Notes: generated by a model from the letters alone, not told the origin. Positions 12,816-23,286 are shown, counted from the stretch's first letter. The stretch is 64,000 nt of DNA from Ailurus styani (GCA_002007465.1 LNAC01001234.1:63706-127705); one strand, 5' to 3'. Numbers and translations: made by a program.

Positions 12816-14072
12816 AGTCACTACTAACACCTATCCAAATCCATTCCCCTGTCCTCCATGTGTCTAGTCTCTGGCCTGAGGCTGTTGGACAAATTCAGAT
12901 ATCTCTTTACACATTCCTCGTGTTGCTCCTGACCCCTAACCACTGTGAGCAGCTTGGATTCAGGACCTCGAATCTGTTTGGATAGCTGACCTTTCTGAGA
13001 TACATCCTATCAGCCCCGTAGCTTCTTACTCACTCTACTCGGTAGCTGGTACTCCTAGACCTTTATCCTGCCTATGCATCCTGATCCAACTTCTAGTTAT
13101 AGCGGTGTGGCTAGATGGAGGCCTGAAGGAAAAACATGTCTTCCCTAGGAAGTTCTTAAAGTATTTTTAATCTGCACAGGTGTGTATGGGGATCTAGAAA
13201 TACTGTTTCTGAAATGCTTTTCCAAGACTGTTGTGCTGACTTATAAAGAGAGGGTTAGTAAGAGCTCAGGAGACTTGGTTCACTTGCAATTTTGTGTCAA
13301 ATATTGTGTGAGTATATAAATTTAGATAATGTACATGAAAATGTTTTAAAAAGAAAAAATGATATTCAATGAGAAGTATTCCTATGTTACTTTTATAACT
13401 AAAATGAGTTTGGTGTCACTTAAGTTACTTAAGTAACATTTGTTGACTGCTTGTGTTGCACAGAGCATGGAGCTGGGTGTTAGTATGATCCATTCATTAT
13501 AACATTAGTCTTATTTACCAAACATATATTAATAATCTACTGTTGGGAACAGAAATCTAGCAAGTGTCTCAAGTTACAATCTTCTGATTTCATTTCCTTT
13601 ACACAGGACTGGTTTAGATAACTTTCAGTGTTACATATAATTTCCATTCTGTGTGCTCTATCAGTCCCATATACTGAAAGTCTAGATCAAGTATTTGCAT
13701 AAGTTACCAACTGCATGACAGCTGAAACTGAAAAACAACCACATCTAAGTAACACTTCACAGAGTGAAAAAAGATTAATTTAAAATTTTATTAAAATTTA
13801 ATAGTAAATATTTAAGATGTATAAAAATTTAACTTTCATTTAGAATTGAAGACCCATGTGCACATTGGACCAGGAATGTGACCTAAAAAAATAAGGACAG
13901 CTTGAAATATTTGTACAATGGGGTGATACTTCACGTGAGGAAATGCTTCAGAAAGTGCTGAAACATGCAGAGTATGATTAGAGAGGTATCTTTTATATCT
14001 GATTTTCTTTTCAGAACCATGAAAATTTTAAAAGTTTCATAGCAAAATATGTAATAAAAAGAAATATTTTAC

Positions 14073-14183
14073 CTGTTGGATCAAAGTCTGGAAAGTAATC
14101 TGGGCAGTACTGATGGGACAACACTCCAGCCGGTGTATCATCCCAGCACAACCATCCATCCCAGGTGCGGTTGCAGTACGGAC
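14073..14183 (-). CDS. CALCR: CALCR third coding exon (hormone-binding ectodomain core)
   Basis: This 111-nt exon completes Gly70 and encodes residues 71-106 plus the first base of Glu107. It opens [19 protein letters not shown], the signature of the class B hormone-receptor domain. It has an N-glycosylation sequon at N74 (NRT) and the conserved tryptophans W77, W80 and W83. Cysteines 73, 82 and 96 belong to the three family disulfides, expected as 56-82, 73-113 and 96-135. The exon ends [11 protein letters not shown]. The acceptor is ATCATCAG above 14183 and the donor is GTAAAATA at 14072. Phases 1 in and 1 out keep the frame open. The domain binds the C-terminal part of calcitonin, and with RAMP partners forms amylin receptors (family knowledge). 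Confidence 0.97.
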
Positions 14184-14620
14184 CTGATGATTCAGCAAGA
14201 AATGAATATCGACGTTGGAAAAAGCTGCAGAATCATCAGCAGGATTTAACGGCATTCAATAGGATCTAACTGTGTAACAGTTACTCCGGATCTCTCTATG
14301 TGTATGTGGAAATATTAAAAAGAACAGCAGCAGCAACAAAATAAAGACACTAACTTTGCCAACTCTTCATCGAATTTACGTTTTCATAGGTTTTCTCCAC
14401 TTGCTCTTCAAAAGACATGCCTGTCATCTGTATGGAATCTTTCCTCCAAAATCTTTCCTTTAAAATATCTTTAGAAATGCTGCAAAGAAATCTTGTGAAA
14501 GTATATGGAATATCACCCCTGGATAAGAGACGTAATTTGAAAAAACTGTATGGCTTTAGAACATAGAGATCCTACTAACCATTAACCTTAAAAAAGTTGC
14601 CTTGGATGGCTCTATTTATT

Positions 14621-14836
14621 TTTTTTTTTTAAGATTTATTTATTTATTTGAGAGAGAAGGAGAGCAAACAGGAGAGCAGGAGGAAGGGCAGAAGGAGAAG
14701 GCCAGAGAAAATCCTCAAAAAGATTCCCTGCTGAGTGGGGAGCCTGACTCAGGGCTTAACCCCACAACCCGGAGATCAAGATCTGGGCAGAAATCAAAAG
14801 TCAGATGCTTAAGGGACTGAGCCACTCAGGCATCCC
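14621..14836 (-). mobile_element. CAN-SINE, older and diverged
   Basis: A reverse copy with T-rich tail at 14621 and head GAGCCACTCAGGCATCCC at 14836. The body has many substitutions and no clear target-site duplication. Confidence 0.85.
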
Positions 14837-15138
14837 TTGTATAATTCTACTCTTAATCCAAGGGTTTAAAATTCAGTTGTTCAAAATTCCTATTGGAGAT
14901 GCATTTGTAGACAGTTAACAGATTACGTATAAAACTAGTCTTATTATTTTAGAAACACACTTTATTAGTGCCTAAAATAATGTTCAGTTTGAGCAGTTTA
15001 TGTATTTATCAGCATTGACTCCAAGTAGTTTCTCACTCCTTTCAAAATTTAATCCACCCTAAAATGTGAAGATTTGCCTCTATAAAGCTATTCAAAAGAA
15101 TAAGCCTCAGGCTTTGAAGTCAATATTTTCTACATTTT

Positions 15139-15259
15139 GAAGAAAGAAAGAAAGAAGGAAAGACAGAAAGAAAGAAGGAAGGAAGGAAGAGAGAGGGAGG
15201 TAGGGAGAGAGAAGATAGAAAAGAGAAAAAGATTTAAAAAAAAGAAAAGAAAAAAGAAA
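15139..15259. repeat. Polypurine GAAA/GGAA/GAGA tract
   Basis: About 120 nt are almost purely A and G on the plus strand, with runs of GAAA, GGAA and GAGA and only a few pyrimidines. Confidence 0.9.
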
Positions 15260-15667
15260 TCTTAAAATAATGATCATAGTATGAAAGTTCAACCTCTCCA
15301 AACAACTAAGACTGAAGTGAAGGAGGCTTCTATCACTTGGTCTCTGAAAATAAATTTTGTGTTTCTATTGTTTCATTTGCTTCAGAGGAACGGTTTGTCT
15401 TTGGGCAGCACTGCCTCTAATGACTTTTCAGGTTCTTAAAAAACACTGAAACTACTGCAGATGCAAGAATAACATGTATCTGTCTTTTAATTGTCTTGAG
15501 TTTTGTTTAAAGGAAAATGCTAAAGATAGGAACTAGAAATTAAAACTTTTAACTATTTGAAGGCAAACCACGTGTAGAAATAGAATATACTTAAACGGTA
15601 TTCCACCCTACCAAGTCGTGTTATCTTAGAATATATAAGGGTGTACACAATCTTGTTGGGACTTTTC

Positions 15668-15868
15668 TTTTTTTTTTTTTTTAAATTTTATTTATTTATT
15701 TCACAGAGGGAGAGAGATCACAAGGAGGCAGAGAGGCAGGCAGAGAGAGAGGGGAAAGCAGGCTCCCCGCTGAGCAGAGAGCCCGATGCGGGCCTCGATC
15801 CCAGGACCCTGAGATCATGACCTGAGCCGAAAGCAGAGGCTTTAACCCACTGAGCCACCCAGGCGCCC
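15668..15868 (-). mobile_element. CAN-SINE (Mustela-type) with perfect target-site duplication
   Basis: A reverse copy, T-tail at the low end and GAGCCACCCAGGCGCCC at the high end. It is flanked by a perfect 15-bp duplication TTGTTGGGACTTTTC at 15653-15667 and 15869-15883. Confidence 0.95.
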
Positions 15869-16517
15869 TTGTTGGGACTTTTCAAATGCTTTAGGGGACA
15901 GTGGAGAGAACTGCATGTAGTAAAGTTTGCCCACCTCATAGCCTTCTATAGGTAATAGAATGTGCTTGGCTCTGAAAATATTTGAACAGTCACCTAGAGT
16001 ATTCTAGAGAAGGTGACAGATAAACAATGCCTGCCAAGGAGAGAGGTTTTACTAATTCCTCTCGAAACGGGGGGTAGGAAAGAGGAAGGAATAGCTGGAG
16101 TTGCAAACCCATTGACAGGTAAGGGAAGATACTGCCTAATTAACCCAAGCAAGACAGGGTTTTGACAGGATTCACCTGAGGCTAATTCTCTACCCACTAT
16201 TTTCCACTTCCCTTCTCGTCATTTTCCAGTTCCTCTCCATCACTTAGCCCTGAATTGTTCCTCCTTGCCAGGTGTGAATACTGAGTTATTGTCGTAATTT
16301 TGTCATAGGTGCTGCTGTTAGCCCAAAACCAGTTGGGTGAGCCTGGGCAAAGAAAGTAGACATGTCTCCAGCATGAAATACACAAACATACCATAGTTTG
16401 AAAATCACTGTTAAAAATGCTGGCATATTAAAATAAGTTAACACATAGGTACCCATGGAAGAACACAAGTCTTTAATGATGTTTGAAATACATATTTGCA
16501 TACATCCTTCTTTTTAC

Positions 16518-16674
16518 CTTCTCCTTGGTATGGGGGTAACTGCTGCATGCGGTCATAGCACTTGTACTGAGCATCCGACATTTTCTTTCGTCCTAGGACG
16601 TACAGAAATGGCTCGGACTCCATATTGGGAGGATAGGTGTTATTCGAAGTGGCAGGAAGGATTGGAGTTGGGTG
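16518..16674 (-). CDS. CALCR: CALCR second coding exon (end of signal peptide, ectodomain N-terminal helix)
   Basis: This 157-nt exon encodes residues 18-69 and the first base of Gly70. It starts HPTPILPA, the signal-peptide cleavage region, then has an N-glycosylation sequon at N28 (NNT). It continues through [10 protein letters not shown] and [19 protein letters not shown], the long N-terminal alpha helix of the hormone-binding domain. Cys56 is the first ectodomain cysteine; its family partner is Cys82. The acceptor is ATACAG just above 16674 and the donor GTAAAAAG complements 16510-16517. Phase 0 in and phase 1 out both fit the neighbours. Compared with human CALCR from memory, the linker [10 protein letters not shown] is one residue longer than human PTIEPKPFL, so later residue numbers are shifted by one. 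The [14 protein letters not shown] block separates CALCR from its paralogue CALCRL. Confidence 0.97.
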
Positions 16675-17854
16675 CTGTATTAAAAAGAAACATCAGTTAC
16701 TTATACAGAGCGAGAATAGGTGTATACAGAAATAAATGAAACAATCAAAAAGTTTGAAAACATTTTCCTTCATGAGCAACAATTACGAATGGTCTCCATG
16801 TAGGATATTTTTCTTCATAACTAAAAAGTATATTTATATTTCATCTACAAATTCTACCTACAAATTTCATATTTGCATTGGTTCCATTCACTACTAAAAA
16901 TGTATAGCACCCATCCAAACTCAACGCACCTCTTTATCATATAATATTGTTTTAATTTTATTATCACTGTGAAGTTTAGAAATAAATTTCCAAAAAATAC
17001 TAATATTAAGTCAAATTTGCCTTCTTTGGAACTTTTAATAATCATGAGTAATGCTATTAAAAATAGATATATTAATGCAATAAATAAGCTATTAGATTAT
17101 TTCAGCTTTTTAAAAATTTGTGCTTAGATTATGTACACTGCCAAAAATTCACCCCAGTTATTCCACAGAACAAACAAAATCTGTTCTTCTGAGATATTCT
17201 GAGTTAAATGATTGGCCTTAATATCTTTAAATTGGTTTCATCAGCAGATAACCTACACAGGGTATTTATTTTTACTGCTGAAAATCAATGTAAATCTTAA
17301 ATATTTCTCCTAGTGCTTCTGCTTTTTTGGTACAGGCAGACATGGGTCACAATCACCATCTAACACATCATCCTAAGTTGTGTTTATATAGGTTTCAATC
17401 TCTCTTGTGGCCATGATGTTTTTGGTGGTGCCTGAATCTGGGATTTTCTATATCCATGTTCTGCATAGAGACTTTCTTCAGAGAAGACTGCAAGCTTCAG
17501 CCTGTACTAACTTTACTTCTTCTAAAGTTAAAAAAACTCCTTGCTCTCTATCACACCTGTTAAACACACTTTTTATTTGGCCTTATTCTGTCTAAATTAT
17601 TCTAAGATTAAGGTTTCCCCAAGTGTATCGGTGGCACAAATAGTGTTATGTACTTTTCTCTATGCCTCACAGTTTCTAAAACAAACTCATTTTTATTAAG
17701 TTGACCTGTACAGGTCAGGCGACTTATAGGAGAACCACACTGTTCTCCAGCGTATGTCATTGTATAGGTGGGGCGTCCTGTCCTGTAAGAGAGCATGGCA
17801 CTAAATGCTAAACTATACAATGCATGATACAACAACAATTCAGAACAGACAGAG

Positions 17855-18130
17855 GGCATAGAGCAAGAACAGTCAGGGACGACTACAGATACAAGGAAGA
17901 ATTTGAATTGGACTTTGAGTGCCTGTCCACACAGAGGAGAGGGAAGGCTTTCTGGATGGAGGGAAAGGAATGCATCTAAGTTCCAGAGGTAGGAAATGGC
18001 ATGTGTGAGACACTGTAAGGAAACCATCTTTCCTGGAGGGGAGTATCTTTGGGGTTAGTAATAAATGGAGTCAAGGAAAATCAGGTATGAATTTGAAAGA
18101 AATGAATACAAAGTGCGTGGTGCAATGAAA
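17855..18130 (+). repeat. Ancient interspersed repeat fragment, family unassigned
   Basis: The order (GAATTGGACTTTGAGTGCC, GGAAGGCTTTCTGGATGG, GGCATGTGTGAGACACTG) resembles a widespread old mammalian repeat that I cannot name firmly, possibly L2 lineage. Confidence 0.4.
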
Positions 18131-18825
18131 GGCTCAAATATTTTAGCTAATGTTATTTCAACATGACAATAAAATAAAGATGTCATGCTGGTTTTTGATC
18201 AGTGAAGGAAGAGCGTTAGTAAAATTCACGTGGTGGGCATCAGATGTCCACAGATCAGAGCTGGGAGGGAGCCAGGAAGCTGAAGGCATGGACTGGATCA
18301 CAGCAGGAGAGAGCAAGGAAGCACAGCCCTCAGCACTTTCTCAAATAATAAAAAGATATATTTGAATATAAGGAAATATAAGGAAAGGAGAAGAGTAATA
18401 GTCAAATAGCTCTGATATTTTAGTCTATATAACGGAAAAAATGGGAGTGCCCTGAGAAGGGAGAAGTTGGGAAAGGAAAACCTTACTGGGGGAAGAAGGT
18501 AAGTTCTCTTTTGTACTTGTTTTGAAGGTGCCAGCAAGCCATCTACGCAGAAATTGCTTGCAAACAGAAGAGGGTGAATACTTACTACTTAAACTCTAGA
18601 TGGACACTTACTGTGAGTATGGCTGATACTACTCTTTAACTAATAGGATTATTTCTAATTTTAATGCCTCTTGAATGTATGACAATGAAAAGAGAAATTA
18701 CTTAAAATGTACAAATTATTTAAAATGTACAAATCCTTTACCAATGTAGTTGAACACCACTCTGTTGTCATACGACCCTTTCTTATTTGTTTTAAGACCA
18801 ATGAACTGGCAAATAGCCATTGTTT

Positions 18826-18935
18826 GCTAGGAAGTCAAGCATTATGCTAGAAGCTGAGGATACAGTGCTGCACAAAACAAGCATATATCCTGCCCTCATG
18901 GAGCTTACAGACTAGCAAGAAAGACCAACATCATA
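18826..18935 (+). repeat. Ancient interspersed repeat fragment
   Basis: CAAGCATTATGCTAGAAGC, GAGGATACAGTGCTGCAC and CTGCCCTCATGGAGCTTACA are the typical phrases of a common old mammalian repeat. The same family recurs at 20473. Confidence 0.5.
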
Positions 18936-19662
18936 AAATATTTTCTGACACCAGAAATTGTGACGGTAAAGAATCATCAATCACTGAATACTCAGATATT
19001 CCTTCAGGAATTGGAATGTAGTTTGCGAGTAAAAAGTATGTATTTCGAAGAGATTCCATGTTAAGGCTTCATTTTGGATTGTATGAGACTACATTTGTAT
19101 GACCGCACATGTCTCATGTCTGTGTGTGTTTTAAAAATCTCGCAGAGATCACATAACAATGGTATTTAATAGATCATTGTGTCCTCACAATAAGGGATAT
19201 TAATTATAGGTTAACTTTGCGCATCTATTTTACATTCTTTGTGCCTCTATTCTTAGAATCTTTCATTCACGTGAGAATTATCATTTCATATATTATTTAT
19301 TTATGGATAATTTTCTCACCGTATTCAAGTCAAATTAGAAGATAGAATGTGATGTCATATATACAGATTTATGTTTTAGATATTAGGGACTATTTTGTTT
19401 AAGTTTGGCATTCCTTCAGAAGTAACATTCTAAATTCTATCTTTAAATGGACTGGGCAACCAGTTAAGAAATGTTCCTGGAAGCCATGAGGAGGCATTAT
19501 GTGCAAGGATATCAAAAGTAAAACCGTGTGGTTGTATTTTCAATTACAGTATTATGTGTTTTAATGCAGTTTTAACATCAGTAACAGTATAGATATGAGC
19601 ATCTGAAAGAGCAGGTTTAGTTCATGTAGACGATAGTAGCATCAATCTTATCATTCTTGCAA

Positions 19663-19684
19663 TATTGAAACAAACTCCAGTGAA
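19663..19684 (-). ncRNA. MIR653: mature miR-653-3p
   Basis: These 22 nt begin TTCACTGGAGTTTGTTTC. They appear identical to the human 3p arm as remembered. Confidence 0.9.
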
Positions 19685-19703
19685 CTTGGTTTGGAGCCTG
19701 GTT

Positions 19704-19724
19704 CAATAGAGATTGTTTCAACAC
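19704..19724 (-). ncRNA. MIR653: mature miR-653-5p
   Basis: These 21 nt begin GTGTTGAAACAATCTCTA. They match human miR-653-5p as remembered except for C-to-T at nucleotide 20. The seed TGTTGAA is intact. Confidence 0.92.
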
Positions 19725-20332
19725 TGAAGGAACGAGAAATTAGAACTTCTGTCGTAGATGAGCCATAGTGGTCTGGGTCCGATCCTTGTCTGGTTCATGT
19801 GTGAGCTTGACGATGGAATTTTTCCTGTGGTAACTGAATGTTTCAGTGATTTTCTTCTGAAAATAACATACACATTGAGGCATTCTGTCTATGTATGTGG
19901 ACATAGATAACTATATATATATATGTATATAATTCCAATAATGGAATTACTACTGCTTGACAATAATACATATACAAATTTCATAAAGTTCATTGAACAT
20001 ATAAACTTTTTTTGCTGGTGATTTTGTACCAATAAAAATGGCTAGTGAGATGGTATAGTTTTCAGCAATACAGAGGCAAAACAGAAGCATAGTGATTAGG
20101 TAAGACTACCAAGCAATGTGAATTTTACCTATCGTAGGTATTATGTTTGTATTATATATTTGGAGCGTAAATAAATATTTTATGCTCACAGGATAGAGAT
20201 GAGATATTAAGGGCACATTGCTTTTGTGGATAAAGATTGGTGTTCAAAGCTTTGCATACAAGCCATCTTACATGATTTTTCCAAAGCAAAACAAAAAACA
20301 ACCTTGTAATTGTTGTCCTATGTAGCAGTTTA

Positions 20333-20354
20333 GCCGCCGTATATGTGATGTCAC
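20333..20354 (-). ncRNA. MIR489: mature miR-489-3p
   Basis: These 22 nt on the 3' arm begin GTGACATCACATATACGG. They equal the human guide strand as remembered, except for one A-to-G change at nucleotide 20. The seed (nucleotides 2-8) is unchanged, so canonical targets should be the same. Confidence 0.93.
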
Positions 20355-20370
20355 TCCTAAAGGTGCAAGC

Positions 20371-20392
20371 AAATGGCGCCACAAATACGACC
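20371..20392 (-). ncRNA. MIR489: mature miR-489-5p (passenger arm)
   Basis: These 22 nt on the 5' arm begin GGTCGTATTTGTGG and end GCCATTT. Against the human 5p arm from memory there are two changes, G-to-T at nucleotide 9 and A-to-G at nucleotide 14, both outside the seed. Confidence 0.85.
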
Positions 20393-20472
20393 GCCAAGCT
20401 GCCACCAATACCTGTCGCTCTCAGCCGAAACACCGCTGGTTCTTTCGGGTAATAAATACTCGGCTTCCCACA

Positions 20473-20557
20473 TGCCAGGTATTGCTCTAGGTGCTGGAGG
20501 TTCAGCAGTAAACAAGACTGGCAAGGTCCCTGCCCTCATGGGGCTTACATTCTAGGT
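20473..20557 (+). repeat. Ancient interspersed repeat fragment next to mir-489
   Basis: GCCAGGTATTGCTCTAGGTG and CCCTGCCCTCATGGGGCTTA match the family seen at 18826. It begins about 70 bp from the mir-489 hairpin. Confidence 0.5.
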
Positions 20558-23235
20558 TTGTGCACACTAATCATGGAGTCCAGTGGAAAGCAATCTGGTT
20601 TGAATGGTCATGGCGTCAAGGAATTCCTACATTGATGTAAGACAACCAGCCTACTTTTGGGTTACAGGTGGTTTCTAGAAGCACAGAGACAAAATAATTA
20701 CAGGACTGTTCTGTGTAGAACTTGAAGAAATGGTCCATTTCTCCAGTGCTTTAAACCTAATGAATGTGAGAACCCATGCTACGGTGCTGAAGGGAAAGAT
20801 TCCTAATGATAGTTAGAGATGGAACTACTCTAAAAGGAACATGATTCTAGAATCCACAAACTGATATAAACAACAGGATTTCGATGTCACCATCCTTAAT
20901 ATTGACAATGTAGATGTCAGAATTATTTGTAGGTTTCAGTTACTTATACTTTCCCAAATAACAATGGATAAAATAGAACTTTGTAAAGTGTTAACCCTGG
21001 TTCTTCCAGGTAGGATTAGATGGTTGGTGTTCTATGTACTTTCTACATAAGCATTATATAAACAACAAAACTGCTGCATAATGATAAATTCTAAGCATAG
21101 GGGAATACAGCTTAGTTAGAAACAAAATGCTTCTCAGAAGAATCTAGTTTTTCTGCGTCCTCATCATTGTTGTTATAATTATCATCATCACCTCATTTTT
21201 GAGTGCTCACTATGTGTCAAGCACTGTTCTAAGCCTATTTATTGCATTACTGCAGATAAGGGAAAGGAAGTGAGTGGGTGGTTTTGCTTAGTGTAAATTG
21301 AGGCTCATGGAATGTGGTGACAACCTGATACTTTAAAGAGCATTTGGAATTCAGGTTGGTAGAATTCAACAAACACACTTATAGTGCTTTTTCAAACTAA
21401 TGTATTTAAGAAATAATATTTTATAGTAATTAAAATCAATGTCACTTTTTTAAAAAATTTAATTTTCTTGGAGGAGTAGCCATATGGAACACAATGAATG
21501 TTTTAGAAGGAGAAACTGACATATCAAAAAATTTTTTATGGAAAAATTCTCCAAATCAAATATATGATCCAAATATAGGACAGAGAAGCAAATTTCTGTT
21601 TGTCACAGCAGAGAGCACAAAGCCATTCAGGTGCCCTGTACAGTATGTTTGCTAGCAAAGAGAGACCCACAAACCAGAAAACATTTCTGTCCGTGGCTCA
21701 AATATATGAAATTCTTCTAATGTCTGATTTTTAAGATATATTGGGTAGAAGTTTTGAATAGAATTGATCTACTTTAGTTTTTTAACACATCAGAAATGAT
21801 CTGTAGTCTTTGTGGTAGTACTCAAACTGTCTTATTCATATCAAGTAAGTTACTTTAGTAACTTAGTAACTACTTTTTTTCTGTCACTGTCTAATATAAT
21901 TATATGGTTTATGAAATACAATTACTTAGAAATATTTACACATAACTGATCACACTGGATTTAATTTAAGCTCTAAAAATAACAATATCAATTAAAAATT
22001 GGGATATACCACTATTTCTGCTACTATAGAATCTCATATAAGGCTTGGGAATTTAGAGACAAAATAAAATATGCTAGTAGTTCCTACAATATTCTTGTTT
22101 AAGTGTTTTTATTATATTTACAATGCCATGAAGTTACTTGTGCTTCCAAAAACTGGATTACTTTTAGCAAATTATACTGTATTTTATCTAAAGATTAAAA
22201 GTAATACAACAATATTACATAATAGACTATACTCAATATCCAAGTATATACAAAAGGGCTACATTAACAATCATACCCATAAACCATTTATTTGATGTAT
22301 AACATTAAAAAATAAAAATTCCCTTTAAAATGAGATGAACATTTTTGGAATATCAGTATTATTTTTCCCGAATAATGTTAAGAGAAACAGTTTATGCAAA
22401 CTTGTAAGCCTATGACTACTCATGAATTAACAATGTAAATCCTGGAATCCTGGGAAAGTTTTGTTTGGGTGAATATAATATCAGGTACTGACTGATTTCT
22501 ATTGCCTCTTTGATTCACTGGCCAGTGTTGTTCTGATGTGCTAGAAAGGATAAGGATCAAGACAACTCCTAATTTATTTATGTAAAATTTTTTCATCTCT
22601 CTTTCATGTGTTGTGGAAACTGATATGATGGTAGGTTAGCGAAGTCAACACAAATAAACAGGTCCTGGTAGTATTTTCTAAGATAATTGCAGTTCTGACT
22701 ACTTGCTAACCATTTAGGAATAAAACAATATAAAATCTCATAAATTGGGCATTATTTAAAAGGTTAGAGAGTTATGGAGTGACATAGGTCTCTTAAGACT
22801 TAAGGTTCTTAGTCAGTTTTTTTGAGAGATGCATTTAAATTCAATAACCTGACTGAAAGAGTTCAGACGTTCGAAAAAGATAGGAGCCAAGAAACTTGTT
22901 TCAAGTCCACCTGTCTAACATGAAAAACATTTTACCCAAGAACATTATTAACCTTTCATGTTAAATTCAAAGATAATGTGGATAAGTCTTGAGTTAATGC
23001 TAAAGTTTTGTAAACAAAGCTCATATTTCTCAGTGAACCATAACACTAATCTAAATTGTGAAAGTTCAGAACAGGGATCTGTTAACAAAATATCAAGAAA
23101 AGGATAGTTTTGAGGAATTTTTGGCTGGTGGAACTTAGTTTTGGCAAAATGTCTACCCTTCCAAACGTCCATTCAATCATATGCTCTATTTCAGCATTCT
23201 TGATTAACATAGCTTAAAAATGATGTTTTACTTAC

Positions 23236-23286
23236 ATTTAGGAAGATGAAGAGTACCAAGCACCGGCGTGTGAGTGTGAACTTCAT
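23236..23286 (-). CDS. CALCR: CALCR first coding exon (start codon, signal peptide)
   Basis: This exon encodes residues 1-17 of the calcitonin receptor, MKFTLTRRCLVLFIFLN. It is a basic n-region followed by a hydrophobic core, the start of a cleavable signal peptide that sends this class B1 GPCR to the plasma membrane. It matches the human start (MRFTFTSRCLALFLLLN, from memory). The ATG complements 23284-23286 and has A at -3. The codon for N17 ends exactly at the donor GTAAG (23231-23235), so the junction is phase 0 and joins the exon at 16674. The exon continues upstream as 5' UTR to 23316. No upstream ATG lies in that 30-nt leader. The intron that follows is 6,561 bp and carries mir-489 and mir-653. 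The gene identity is certain; the only doubt is whether other isoforms start elsewhere. Confidence 0.95.

Larger units (their letters stand above)
8151..14072 (-). other. CALCR: CALCR intron between the third and fourth coding exons
   Basis: This 5,922-bp intron holds two reverse MIR copies (8305-8490 and 8881-9080), two MER5-like fragments (10785-10905 and 12700-12815) and a T-rich tract at 10744-10779. The part from about 10.4 to 13.1 kb is richer in C and G than its surroundings and so contains longer chance open frames. No exon is supported. Confidence 0.85.
14184..16517 (-). other. CALCR: CALCR intron between the second and third coding exons
   Basis: This 2,334-bp intron contains two reverse CAN-SINEs (14621-14836 and 15668-15868) and a polypurine tract (15139-15259). 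The rest is unassigned single-copy sequence. Confidence 0.85.
19639..19736 (-). ncRNA. MIR653: mir-653 precursor hairpin
   Basis: The minus strand carries CTCGTTCCTTCAG, the 5p arm GTGTTGAAACAATCTC, a loop with AACCAGGCTCCAAACCAAG, then the 3p arm TTCACTGGAGTTTGTTTC and ATTGCAAGAATGATAAG. This matches human mir-653 as I recall it, with two single-base insertions in the loop (98 nt against 96). The two arms are complementary, for example GTTGAAACAA against TTGTTTCAAT with one G-U pair. It lies 588 bp downstream of mir-489 on the CALCR strand in the same intron, as in human. Expression should follow the host transcript (inference). Confidence 0.96.
20325..20405 (-). ncRNA. MIR489: mir-489 precursor hairpin
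   Basis: The minus strand reads GTGGCAGCTTGGCGGTCG at the 5' end, an A/T-rich loop ending ACCTTTAGGA, and a 3' arm ending ACGGCGGCTAAACTGC. This is an almost base-for-base match to human mir-489 as I recall it. The mature 3p arm complements 20333-20354 and the 5p arm complements 20371-20392. The seed of miR-489-3p (TGACATC) is intact. The arms pair over most of their length. The hairpin lies in the first large coding-region intron of CALCR in the same orientation, as in human, so it is expected to be cut from the CALCR primary transcript by Drosha and Dicer. Published roles include muscle stem-cell quiescence and tumour suppression (established knowledge, not visible here). Differences from human are described in the findings. 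Confidence 0.96.
16675..23235 (-). other. CALCR: CALCR intron hosting mir-489 and mir-653
   Basis: This 6,561-bp intron separates the signal-peptide exon from the ectodomain. Besides the two microRNAs it holds old interspersed-repeat fragments (about 17855-18130, 18826-18935 and 20473-20557), an 18-bp-period duplication at 18702-18734 and a 16-bp palindrome at 17702-17717. There are no CAN-SINEs. Confidence 0.85.

Noticed and set aside
5064..16674. Assignment to the paralogue CALCRL
   Set aside because: [29 protein letters not shown] and the mir-489/mir-653 pair identify CALCR. CALCRL differs at these blocks and has no such microRNAs.
17608..18027. Longest open frame in the window, 139 codons on the minus strand
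   Set aside because: It overlaps an ancient repeat fragment inside the CALCR intron, has no recognisable domain, and its composition is not protein-like. Its host-strand orientation is coincidental.
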